38,271 nucleotides of DNA, taken from the NCBI GenBank assembly GCA_035552655.1, contig DASZLD010000042.1, positions 1 through 38,271 on the forward strand, given 5' to 3'. The position numbers were made by a program, and so were the translations under genes. This stretch comes from DASXMT01 sp035552655. GTDB lineage: Bacteria; Actinomycetota; Acidimicrobiia; Acidimicrobiales; RAAP-2. Below, one piece after another: positions 5,659-13,519 of this stretch. Below the pieces are notes generated by a model that worked only from the letters and a program-made list of their open reading frames with translations, was not told the DNA's origin and ran no database searches. Positions within the stretch are counted from its first letter, which is position 1; every line of letters starts with the position of its first letter.

Positions 5659-8274
5659 ATGAGTGCCGAAGCGACAACCCCGCGCCCCGGGGGGGACCGT
5701 CCCACCGGCGTGCCCGACAAGCCCGGTCTGGAAGGACTGGAGCGCACCTGGTCCGATCGCTGGCACGGAAACGGGACCTATGCGTTCGACCGGTCGGCTC
5801 CCCGGGACCGGGTCTTCTCCATCGACACCCCGCCCCCCACGGTGTCGGGCGAACTGCACGTGGGCCACGTGTTCTCCTACACCCACACCGATGCCGTGGC
5901 CCGCTACCAGCGCATGTCGGGCAAGTCGGTGTTCTACCCCATGGGGTGGGACGACAACGGCCTGCCCACCGAGCGTCGGGTGCAGAACTACTTCGGGGTC
6001 CGCTGTGATCCTGCTCTCCCCTACGACCCCGACTTCACCCCGCCGGAGAAGCCGGGGAAGGAGCCCATCGCCGTCTCCCGGCCCAACTTCGTGGCCCTGT
6101 GCCACCAGCTGACCGAAGAGGACGAGCGCGCCTTCGAGCACCTGTGGCGCACTCTGGGGCTCTCGGTCGACTGGTCCCACACCTACGCCACCATCTCCGA
6201 CCGGGCCCAGCGGGTCTCCCAACGCGGCTTCCTCCACCTCCTGGCCGGTGGCCACGCCTACCAGCAGACGGCCCCCACCCTGTGGGACATCGACTTTCGC
6301 ACCGCCGTGTCCCAGGCCGAGCTGGAGGATCGCGACAGCCCCGGTGCCTACCACCGGGTGCGCTTTCAGCGGGTGGGGAGCGAGCCCGGCAGCGTGGACA
6401 TCGAGACCACCCGACCCGAGCTGCTGCCCGCCTGTGTCGCCCTGGTGGCCCATCCCGACGACGAGCGCTACCGGCCCCTGTTCGGCACCGAGGTGGTCAC
6501 CCCCCTGTTCGGCGTGCACATACCGGTGATGGCCCACGAGCTGGCCGATCCCGAGAAGGGCTCGGGCATCGCCATGGTCTGCACCTTCGGCGACACCACC
6601 GACGTGGTGTGGTGGCGGGAGCTCGACCTGGCCACCCGGGCCATCGTGAGGCGGGACGGTCGGCTCGGGGCGGTGCCCTGGGGCGAGCCCGGCTGGGAGT
6701 CGGACGATCCGGCGGCGGCGGCGGCGAACTACGACGAGCTGGCCGGGCGCACGGTGAAACAGGCGCAGAAACGCATCGTCGAGCTCTTATCCCAGTCGGG
6801 TGCGCTCATCGGCGAGCCCACGCCCATCACCCATCCGGTCAAGTTCTACGAACGGGGCGATCGGCCCCTCGAGATCGTCTCGTCCCGTCAATGGTTCGTG
6901 CGCACCCTCGACCTGAAGGATCGGCTCCTGGCCCGAGGACAGGAGCTGGCCTGGCACCCGCCTTACATGGCCCACCGCTTCGCCTCGTGGGTCGAGGGAC
7001 TGAGCTCGGACTGGAACATCTCCCGGCAACGCTTCTTCGGCGTCCCCTTCCCGGTCTGGTACCCGGTCGACGCCGAGGGGACCGTCGACTTCGACGCGCC
7101 GCTGCTGGCCGACGAGGATCGGCTCCCCGTCGATCCCTCCACCGACGTCCCCGACGGCTACACCGAATCCCAACGAGGGGAGCCGGGTGGGTTCGTGGGT
7201 GACCCCGACGTGATGGACACCTGGGCCACCTCGTCCCTCACCCCCCAGATCGCCGGCGGATGGGGCACCGATCCGGACCTGTTCGACCGGGTCTTCCCCA
7301 TGGACCTCCGGCCCCAGGGGCACGACATCATCAGGACCTGGCTGTTCACGACCGTGGTGCGCTCCGAGCTGGAGCACGGCACCCTCCCGTGGGCCAACGC
7401 CGCCATCTCGGGCTGGGTGCTCGACCCCGAGCGGAAGAAGATGTCCAAGTCCAAGGGCAACGTGATCACGCCCCTCCCCCTGCTCGAGCAGCACGGCGCT
7501 GATGCCGTGCGCTACTGGGCGGCCAGCGGACGGCCGGGCACCGATACCGCGGTGGACGAGGGTCAGATGAAGGTGGGTCGCCGTCTGGCCATCAAAGTGT
7601 TGAATGCGTCACGGTTCGCCCTCGGACGTCTGGTCGACGAGGACGGGGCGGTGACGGCCCCGGGTCGAGAGGCGGTGATCGCACCCCTCGACCGGTCCAT
7701 GCTGTCCCGGCTGTCGGCGGTGGTCGATGAGGCCACCGTGGCCTTCGAGGGCTTCGACTACGCCCGGGCCTTGGAGCGGACCGAGACGTTCTTCTGGTCC
7801 TTCTGCGACGACTATCTGGAGCTGGTCAAGACCCGGGCCTACGGTGACCCGGCCCAGCCGGGACCGGCCTCGGCTCGCAGCGCCCTGGCCCAGGCCCTGT
7901 CCACCCAGCTGCGGCTGCTCGCCCCCTTCCTGCCCTTCGTCACCGAGGAGGTCTGGTCCTGGTGGCAACCGGGATCGGTGCACACCGCACCCTGGCCCGA
8001 GCCCGGCGAGCTGACCGACCTGGGAGGGGGCGGGGACCCCGCCGTCCTGGAGGTGGTGTCCGAGGTCCTGGGCCAGATCCGGCGAGCCAAGACGGGGGCC
8101 AAGCGATCGATGCGGGCCCCGGTGGCCGTCCTCACCGTCACCGATGAGCCGGAGCGGCTGGCCGCCCTGGCCCTGGCCGAGGACGACCTCCGCGACGCCG
8201 GCGGCGTGGTCGATCTGGTCACCCACCCTGGTGACCAGGCAACCGTCGACGTCGTGCTGGCCGACGAGGGCTGA
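5659..8274 (+). CDS. valS: Valyl-tRNA synthetase
   Basis: 871 residues; attaches valine to tRNA-Val and edits misacylated threonine. Class I signatures are HVGH (67-70, in SGELHVGHVFSYTHTD) and KMSKS (594-598, in ERKKMSKSKGN). The stretch WDDNGLPTERRVQNYFGVRCDP is typical of ValS and the CP1 editing insertion follows it. The C-terminal anticodon-binding helical domain (residues about 640-790) is present, with a short tail and no long coiled coil. The ATG at 5659 starts nine bases past a TACGGT box and has no ribosome binding site. It is convergent with the ABC operon, whose last gene ends 29 bp away. Confidence 0.95.
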   Translation: MSAEATTPRPGGDRPTGVPDKPGLEGLERTWSDRWHGNGTYAFDRSAPRDRVFSIDTPPPTVSGELHVGHVFSYTHTDAVARYQRMSGKSVFYPMGWDDNGLPTERRVQNYFGVRCDPALPYDPDFTPPEKPGKEPIAVSRPNFVALCHQLTEEDERAFEHLWRTLGLSVDWSHTYATISDRAQRVSQRGFLHLLAGGHAYQQTAPTLWDIDFRTAVSQAELEDRDSPGAYHRVRFQRVGSEPGSVDIETTRPELLPACVALVAHPDDERYRPLFGTEVVTPLFGVHIPVMAHELADPEKGSGIAMVCTFGDTTDVVWWRELDLATRAIVRRDGRLGAVPWGEPGWESDDPAAAAANYDELAGRTVKQAQKRIVELLSQSGALIGEPTPITHPVKFYERGDRPLEIVSSRQWFVRTLDLKDRLLARGQELAWHPPYMAHRFASWVEGLSSDWNISRQRFFGVPFPVWYPVDAEGTVDFDAPLLADEDRLPVDPSTDVPDGYTESQRGEPGGFVGDPDVMDTWATSSLTPQIAGGWGTDPDLFDRVFPMDLRPQGHDIIRTWLFTTVVRSELEHGTLPWANAAISGWVLDPERKKMSKSKGNVITPLPLLEQHGADAVRYWAASGRPGTDTAVDEGQMKVGRRLAIKVLNASRFALGRLVDEDGAVTAPGREAVIAPLDRSMLSRLSAVVDEATVAFEGFDYARALERTETFFWSFCDDYLELVKTRAYGDPAQPGPASARSALAQALSTQLRLLAPFLPFVTEEVWSWWQPGSVHTAPWPEPGELTDLGGGGDPAVLEVVSEVLGQIRRAKTGAKRSMRAPVAVLTVTDEPERLAALALAEDDLRDAGGVVDLVTHPGDQATVDVVLADEG

Positions 8275-8303
8275 TTCCCGGCGCCGATGCGGCTCTGTCC
8301 CGG

Positions 8304-9053
8304 TCAGGTGCCCGAGGACAGGTAGACGCTCAGCGCGGCGTCGGCCATCTCCTCGGGTGTCCCCTCTTGCTCGATGCCACCGTGGACCATGATGGCGGCC
8401 CGGGTGGCCACCGTCAGCGCGGTGGTGACGAACTGCTCGACCAGCAGGACGGTGATGCCGCCGCCGGCCAGCTGCCCCACCAACTCGTAGAGCTCGGACA
8501 CGATCATCGGGGCCAGGCCCATGGACAGCTCGTCGAGCAGCAAGACCTTGGGCTCGGTGACCAGGGCCCGCGAGATGGCCAGCATCTGCTGCTCGCCGCC
8601 CGACAGGGTGCCGGCGTACTGCTTGCGGCGCTCTTTCAGACGGGGGAAGGTGTCGAACGTCTTCTGCTCCACGTCGGCGGCGGAGATCCCACCCCGGTAG
8701 GTCCAGATGCGAAGGTTCTCCGTCACCGTGAGGTTGGGGAAGATGCCCCGTCCCTCCGGAATCGAGCACAACCCCTCTTTGACCAGCGATTCGGTCGACG
8801 ACTTGCCGATGGCCTTGTCGCCCAGGAGCACCTGGCCGGCCGTCGGTCGCACCCGGCCGCAGACCACCTTGAGCAGGGTCGACTTGCCGGCGCCGTTCGG
8901 ACCGAGCAGGGCGAAGACGCTGCCCTGGGGCACGGTCAGGTCCACGCCGTGGAGGACTTCGATCCGCCCGTAGCCGGCATGGATCCCCTGGATGGTGACC
9001 GCCGGAGGTGCGGGGGTGAGGACGGACTGGGCCCCTGAGGCTGGTGCGGTCAC
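8304..9053 (-). CDS. livF: ABC transporter ATP-binding protein, LivF type
   Basis: 249 residues; one of two ATPases of a branched-chain amino-acid type (HAAT) importer. It shows Walker A GPNGAGKST (51-59), signature LSGGEQQ (150-156), Walker B VLLLDE (170-175) and the LivF-type switch LLVEQ, in which Gln replaces the usual His. The region CSIPEGRGIFPNLTVTENL is characteristic of LivF. The GTG start at 9053 overlaps the livG stop as GTGA, implying translational coupling. It is the last gene of the operon livK-livHM-livG-livF. Substrate cannot be decided; the family transports Leu/Ile/Val and also other amino acids, amides and urea. Confidence 0.9.
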   Translation of the reverse strand: MTAPASGAQSVLTPAPPAVTIQGIHAGYGRIEVLHGVDLTVPQGSVFALLGPNGAGKSTLLKVVCGRVRPTAGQVLLGDKAIGKSSTESLVKEGLCSIPEGRGIFPNLTVTENLRIWTYRGGISAADVEQKTFDTFPRLKERRKQYAGTLSGGEQQMLAISRALVTEPKVLLLDELSMGLAPMIVSELYELVGQLAGGGITVLLVEQFVTTALTVATRAAIMVHGGIEQEGTPEEMADAALSVYLSSGT

Positions 9054-10024
9054 GAGCCTGCCCCGTGCTGGTCGGCGCGGTCGGGGGCGGTGGCCCCGGC
9101 TGCGCCCGAGGTAGCTCCGGCGCCCAGGTACGCCGCTTGCACGGCGGGGTCGGCCCGGACCTCGTCCGGTGACCCCGAGGCGATGACCTCGCCGAAGTCG
9201 AGAACGTGGATGGTGTCGCAGATGCGCATGACCAACTCCATGTCGTGCTCGACCAGGAGAACGGCCATCCCGCTGGCCGCCAGCCGGGTGAGGAGGGTCC
9301 CCAGGGCCTCGGACTCGGAGTCGTCCAGACCCGAGCCCGGCTCGTCCAACAGGAGCAGCTTGGGCCCGATGGCCAAGGCCCGGGCCAGCTCCACCATCCG
9401 GGCCGACCCGGTGGGCATGGCGCTGGCCTGGTTCCTCGACGTCCCCGCCAGACCGACCCCGGCCAACAGGCGGTCGGCCGTGGTCACGGCGAGCGAACCG
9501 GGACCCCCCGGATCCTCCACCGCGGCCGACTCGCCGCCGGCCGAGAGGGGCCCCCGCCGCCACGGGAAGGACGCCCGCACATGGCGCCACTGCCACCACT
9601 TCACCGCCGACTCCAAGCCGACCTGCACGTTCTCGCCCGCGGTCAAGGTCCCGAACAGCTCGAGCCGTTGGAACGTCCGGGCGATGCCCATCCGGGCGCG
9701 CCGGTGCGGGCTGATGCCGGCCAGGTTGGTCCGGCCGAAGAGGACCTTGCCCCCGTCGGGCTGCTGCAGGCCGCTGATCACGTTGAACAGCGTCGTCTTG
9801 CCGGCCCCGTTGGGACCGATGAGTCCGGTCACCGCGCCGGCCATGGCCGTCAGGTTCACGGCGGACAGCGCCGCTACCCCGCCGAACCGCACCGCCACCT
9901 CGGAGACGGTCAGCACGGGCGCTCCGTCGGCCGCACGGGCATCGTCCGACTCAACCCGCTCGGTCACGGCCGCGGGCAGGGGGGCATCGATCGGTCCGGA
10001 CGCGTCCTGGTCAACCGGCGGCAC
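9050..10024 (-). CDS. livG: ABC transporter ATP-binding protein, LivG type
   Basis: 324 residues. It has a polar N-terminal extension of about 35 residues, Walker A GPNGAGKTT (70-78), Walker B LLLLDEP (223-229), and an H-loop in VLLVEHDMELVM. The ABC signature is degenerate: MPTGSARM (203-210) replaces the usual LSGGQ, a variant I associate with actinobacterial LivG. Residues about 141-185 are a Trp/Gly-rich insertion between the Q-loop region and the signature. The GTG at 10024 is preferred because GAAGGAG lies 7-8 nt upstream; an ATG at 10078 is in frame but deeper inside the permease gene. The chosen start overlaps the permease stop by 14 bp. Confidence 0.88.
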   Translation of the reverse strand: MPPVDQDASGPIDAPLPAAVTERVESDDARAADGAPVLTVSEVAVRFGGVAALSAVNLTAMAGAVTGLIGPNGAGKTTLFNVISGLQQPDGGKVLFGRTNLAGISPHRRARMGIARTFQRLELFGTLTAGENVQVGLESAVKWWQWRHVRASFPWRRGPLSAGGESAAVEDPGGPGSLAVTTADRLLAGVGLAGTSRNQASAMPTGSARMVELARALAIGPKLLLLDEPGSGLDDSESEALGTLLTRLAASGMAVLLVEHDMELVMRICDTIHVLDFGEVIASGSPDEVRADPAVQAAYLGAGATSGAAGATAPDRADQHGAGS

Positions 10025-11975
10025 GAGCTTCTCCTTCGAGCAGGCCGAAGTCACCCTGGGCCGGACCGGCGATGTCATCGTGGGCCCCGAGGGTGGTCCC
10101 GGTCCGCTTCACCCAGGGAAGCCGGATGCGGTCGGCGAACCACTCGAGTCCCAGGATGCCGTTGGCCGCCCGGCCGATGAGGATGATGCCGCCCCCGGCG
10201 AACAGCCCCTCGACCTTGCTCAGACCCTGCACGTTGGTGAACACGGCGAAGGTCAGCGCAGCCAGGAAGGCCCCGCTCACGGTGCGCACGCTCCACACCA
10301 CCAAGAACAAGAGGAACATCACGCCCGAGAAGATGTCGAAGTCGGTGGTGCCCACCGTGGTCTGCAGCGTGCCCCACAAGGCGCCGCCCAGGCCGGCCAA
10401 GCCGGCGGAGATGGCAAAGACGGCCACCTTGGTGAACGAGATGTTGAGGCCGACGGTGGCACAGGCCGCCGGTGAGTCGTTCATGGCCACCAGGCGTCGC
10501 CCGAACAGGCTGCGCCGAATGGCCAGCACCAGGAGCGCGGCCAGCACGAAGACCACGGTCACCAGCATGAACTCGGCGTGATCGCTCTCGAACGACAGCC
10601 CGGGGAGGACGATCCGGTTCACGTTGAGTCCCTCGTTGCCGTAGACCCTCGTATCGGCGAACAGGCCGAGTTGGACGGCTTCGGCGAAGGCGAAGGTGGC
10701 CAGGGCCAGGTACAGCCCACGGAGGCGGATGGTGGGCAAGGCGATCAGCGCCCCCGCCCCCGCACACACCGCTACTGCCACCACCAGACCGAGGAGGGAC
10801 CCGCCGCCGGCCACCTTCCCCATGCAGAAGGCTCCGATCCCCATGAAGGCGAACTGGCACAGCGACACCTGGCCGGCGTAACCAGTGAGCAACACCAGCG
10901 AGAGAGCGATGATCCCGTAGACCATGGTCTGGCCGGCGATGGGGCCCACCGTGCTCAGTCCCTCCGACAGGAACACCGGCCCGAAGAACAGCGAGAAGAT
11001 GATGGCGGCCACGATGAAGAGGACCCCTGCGGCCAGGGACTCCCGGCCCCCGGCCACCCGCGGGATCCTGATGGTGCTCAGCCGACCGACGGCCCGGAGC
11101 CGGACCGAGGGCATGGCCACCAGGGCAATGAACAGGAAGACCATGGGAAGCACGGCGGTGAGCTCGGCTCCGATCCCCTGGGGCAGGTGCTGGGGGACGT
11201 AATTCTGGAAGTAGGTGACCAACAGGCCCAAGACGATGCCGCCGACGAAGGTCATGGGGATGTTCTTCAGACGCCCGACCACGGCGGCGGCGTACCCGTT
11301 GACCACCAGCAGGGTCAGGGTGTCGACCTGGATGCCCGTACCCAGGGTCGGGGCGATCAACACACCGGCCAGGGCGGCCAGGAAGAACCCCATCATCCAG
11401 CCGGTGCGGCTCATGGCGTTGGGCGACGCGCCGGACATGGTGAGCAGGTCGGGATCGTCGACCACGGCGCGCAGGGCGAAGCCCAGCCGGGTCGAGTAGA
11501 AGAGGAAGCGCAGCGCCACCGCCACCACGATGGCGACGATGAGGATGATCAGGTCCTGCCAGGGCAGGTTCACCCCGAACAGCGGGAATGTCCCACTGAC
11601 CAGAGGGCTCACCGTGCGGGTCACGGTGGGGCTCCAGATCAGGATGGCCGCCCCCATGAGGATCAACAGCAGTCCCAGGGTGACCATGATCGGTCGCTCG
11701 GCTGAGGCGCCGTACATCCGGCGCATGAACACCCGCTCGACGAAGGCACCCAGAACCGGGCCCCCGATCAGGAGGATGATCACCAGCGACAGGGCCACCG
11801 GGACGTGGTGGGCCAGTAGCTCCCAGTAGCAGAAGGCGGCGATCATGCCCACGGCCCCGTGGGCGAAGTTGAACACTCCCGACGTGGTGTACGTCACCAC
11901 CAGGCCGGTGGCCGAGATGGCGTAGCAGGCACCGATGGCGATCCCGAGGACGGTGAATTCCAGGAATTGGTTCAT
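10011..11975 (-). CDS. Fused LivH-LivM branched-chain amino-acid ABC permease
   Basis: 654 residues carrying both permease halves in one chain. Residues 1 to about 300 are LivH-like, beginning with the motif GACYAISATGLVVTYTTSGV and NFAHGA. Residues about 315-610 are LivM-like, with GIIALSLVLLTGYAGQVSLC, LALATFAFAEAVQLG and the coupling-helix region GRRLVAMNDSPAACATVGLN. About 16 to 18 hydrophobic segments are visible. Most systems encode LivH and LivM separately. The ATG at 11975 follows GGAGGGGCAGGG. The C-terminal 40 residues are a cytoplasmic tail. The binding-protein gene ends 101 bp upstream and livG follows with a 14-bp overlap. Confidence 0.9.
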   Translation of the reverse strand: MNQFLEFTVLGIAIGACYAISATGLVVTYTTSGVFNFAHGAVGMIAAFCYWELLAHHVPVALSLVIILLIGGPVLGAFVERVFMRRMYGASAERPIMVTLGLLLILMGAAILIWSPTVTRTVSPLVSGTFPLFGVNLPWQDLIILIVAIVVAVALRFLFYSTRLGFALRAVVDDPDLLTMSGASPNAMSRTGWMMGFFLAALAGVLIAPTLGTGIQVDTLTLLVVNGYAAAVVGRLKNIPMTFVGGIVLGLLVTYFQNYVPQHLPQGIGAELTAVLPMVFLFIALVAMPSVRLRAVGRLSTIRIPRVAGGRESLAAGVLFIVAAIIFSLFFGPVFLSEGLSTVGPIAGQTMVYGIIALSLVLLTGYAGQVSLCQFAFMGIGAFCMGKVAGGGSLLGLVVAVAVCAGAGALIALPTIRLRGLYLALATFAFAEAVQLGLFADTRVYGNEGLNVNRIVLPGLSFESDHAEFMLVTVVFVLAALLVLAIRRSLFGRRLVAMNDSPAACATVGLNISFTKVAVFAISAGLAGLGGALWGTLQTTVGTTDFDIFSGVMFLLFLVVWSVRTVSGAFLAALTFAVFTNVQGLSKVEGLFAGGGIILIGRAANGILGLEWFADRIRLPWVKRTGTTLGAHDDIAGPAQGDFGLLEGEARAAG

Positions 11976-12057
11976 CCCTGCCCCTCCGTTTCCCCGTATG
12001 TCGTGGCACCCGTCATCGGGCCTGGGCTACCTCCGAGCTGAGCTCTGTCACGGTGCT

Positions 12058-12069
12058 GCTGGCGCCAGC
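12058..12069. promoter_or_regulatory. Intercistronic palindrome between binding-protein and permease genes
   Basis: GCTGGCGCCAGC is a perfect 12-bp palindrome 8 bp past the stop of the binding-protein gene and 82 bp before the permease start. Hairpins here commonly protect the upstream message or attenuate the downstream one, allowing more binding protein than permease. That role is inference. Confidence 0.35.
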
Positions 12070-12076
12070 CGCTCGA

Positions 12077-13366
12077 TCACGACGCGGCGCCCGGCACAAC
12101 AAGGTACTTGCCATCACACCGATACCCATGTGTCGAGCTGGTCACCGGTGGATCGGCCTTTCGGACCCATTGGCCGTTCTCGATCTGGCCGATCAAGTAG
12201 CAATTCCCCACCGTCTTCTTGGCCGGATTGGTCGGTGCGGCCAGATTGTTGCCGGAGAACGAGGTGATCTTGCTCAGGGCGGTGAGCAACGAGCCGCGGC
12301 TCGGGTTCTTTCCGGCGTTCTTCAGTCCTTGGGCGAACAGTTCGGCCGACAACCAGCCGTACACGGTGAAGAGGTCGGGCTGAAAACCGGGCGAGGCCAC
12401 CTGCACCCACTTCAGGAATTGGGCCACGGCGGGGATGGCCGCCTTGTCCGTCCCCAGGTAGAGCGACATGTTCTGTTCCAGGTACATGCCGTTGGTGGCT
12501 GACGGGGGCCCGGCCTTGGCGATGAGGTCGTCGCTGTAGGTCGAGGCGCCCAGGACCACCATGGGATGGAAGTTCTGTGCGTCCATGGCCTTGATGACCG
12601 GCACCGCGTACATCGACGGGGACTGCTCGATGAACAGCATCTTCACGCCCTTGTTCTTCATCTGGATGATGTCGGACGTGAAGTCGGTCGTGGTCACGGC
12701 AAAGGTGTTGTCGTAGATGATCTTGTAGCCCAGCTTCTCCATCACGGCCTTCTGGCCGTTCCAGGCGTCGGTGGCCGACGGCTGGTTGGCCACCAGGGTG
12801 CCGACCTTCTTGGCGCCCGACGGGTCCAGCTGCTTGAAGTAGGTCAGGGAACCCGTCTCCCAGCCACCGGCCAGGGGAACCGGGCTGTAGGTATTGGCCA
12901 GCTTGTTGGTGGCCGGGTCCAAGGTGACCGACACGTTGGGCACGCCGGGGTTCTTGGCCAGGATCTGGCCGCCGAAGTTGTCCTGGAGCGAGAAGCTCCC
13001 AACCATGGCGAAGTCATTGACGATGTCGGCCTGGGTCTTCTGCTTGTTGCCGGCGCCGGTGAAACCGTCGTCGCTGCTGTCGACTTTGATCTTGCGCCCG
13101 TTGATTCCCCCGGTGGAGTTCACATAGTCGGCATAGGCCTCGGTGCCCACCGCTGCGCCCTTGAACAAACCACCGATCGAGAGCGTCGAGACATTACCCA
13201 CAGTGACCTGTTTCGAGGTGATCCCGGTGTGGTCACTGAATGCGCTGGAGGGGATCTTGCTCGATGCCGCCGATGCCGCCGTGCTGATGGCGCCACAGGC
13301 CCCAACCGTTCCCACCACTATGGCCATCCCGGCAACGGCCACCCGCATATGTCGTGACGCTTTCAC
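12077..13366 (-). CDS. Branched-chain amino-acid type ABC substrate-binding protein
   Basis: 429 residues, periplasmic-binding-protein fold type I (LivJ/LivK-like). The N-terminus is a signal peptide (MKASRHMRVAVAGMAIVVGT) followed by VGACG, where Cys24 could be a lipobox cysteine, so the protein is probably lipid-anchored or secreted. The start of the mature domain ITSKQVTVGNVSTLSIGGLFKG and the stretch YADYVNSTGGINGRKIKV are typical of the family. It delivers the ligand to the LivHM permease; ligand identity is unknown. The GTG at 13366 has a good AAGGGGAG upstream. It is the first gene of the operon and its leader contains a long hairpin at 13389-13438. Confidence 0.9.
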   Translation of the reverse strand: MKASRHMRVAVAGMAIVVGTVGACGAISTAASAASSKIPSSAFSDHTGITSKQVTVGNVSTLSIGGLFKGAAVGTEAYADYVNSTGGINGRKIKVDSSDDGFTGAGNKQKTQADIVNDFAMVGSFSLQDNFGGQILAKNPGVPNVSVTLDPATNKLANTYSPVPLAGGWETGSLTYFKQLDPSGAKKVGTLVANQPSATDAWNGQKAVMEKLGYKIIYDNTFAVTTTDFTSDIIQMKNKGVKMLFIEQSPSMYAVPVIKAMDAQNFHPMVVLGASTYSDDLIAKAGPPSATNGMYLEQNMSLYLGTDKAAIPAVAQFLKWVQVASPGFQPDLFTVYGWLSAELFAQGLKNAGKNPSRGSLLTALSKITSFSGNNLAAPTNPAKKTVGNCYLIGQIENGQWVRKADPPVTSSTHGYRCDGKYLVVPGAAS

Positions 13367-13388
13367 GGTCTCCCCTTAGGACTCGAAT

Positions 13389-13438
13389 GTTCCGGCAATC
13401 TCGTGATGCCCGGGCCACCATTCTCACGAGACCGGAAC
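13389..13438 (-). promoter_or_regulatory. Long leader hairpin of the ABC operon
   Basis: GTTCCGG (13389-13395) pairs with CCGGAAC (13432-13438) and TCTCGTGA (13399-13406) pairs with TCACGAGA (13424-13431). This gives 15 base pairs with a 3-nt bulge and a 17-nt loop containing the self-complementary GCCCGGGC. A TANNNT box TATGGT (13455-13450, minus strand) predicts transcription start near 13443, so the hairpin would be almost at the mRNA 5' end. It ends 22 nt before the GTG and leaves the ribosome binding site free. A stabilising element or a protein operator are the two readings. Confidence 0.55.
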
Positions 13439-13467
13439 GTGTTCTAGTCACCATAGGTCATAGATAC

Positions 13468-13486
13468 GTGGGGTTGTCCAACCCAC
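13468..13486 (-). terminator. Putative terminator hairpin after the esterase gene
   Basis: GGGTT-GTCC-AACCC with flanking GTG/CAC forms a compact hairpin with one bulged G, 34 nt past the esterase stop codon and upstream of the ABC operon promoter. It lacks a U-tract, so this is a tentative call. Confidence 0.35.
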
Positions 13487-13519
13487 CCCCCGGCTGCGTG
13501 AGAGAGCGGTCGCGCCGCA

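Noticed and set aside
4243..6537. 764-residue frame reading antisense through the start of valS into cysS
   Set aside because: Only the part from 5637 onward has CysS features; the upstream 300 residues are the reverse shadow of a clear valS gene, as expected in GC-rich DNA.
10025..10078. ATG at 10078 as livG start
   Set aside because: It would deepen the overlap with the permease gene to 68 bp and lacks the GAAGGAG ribosome binding site found before GTG 10024.
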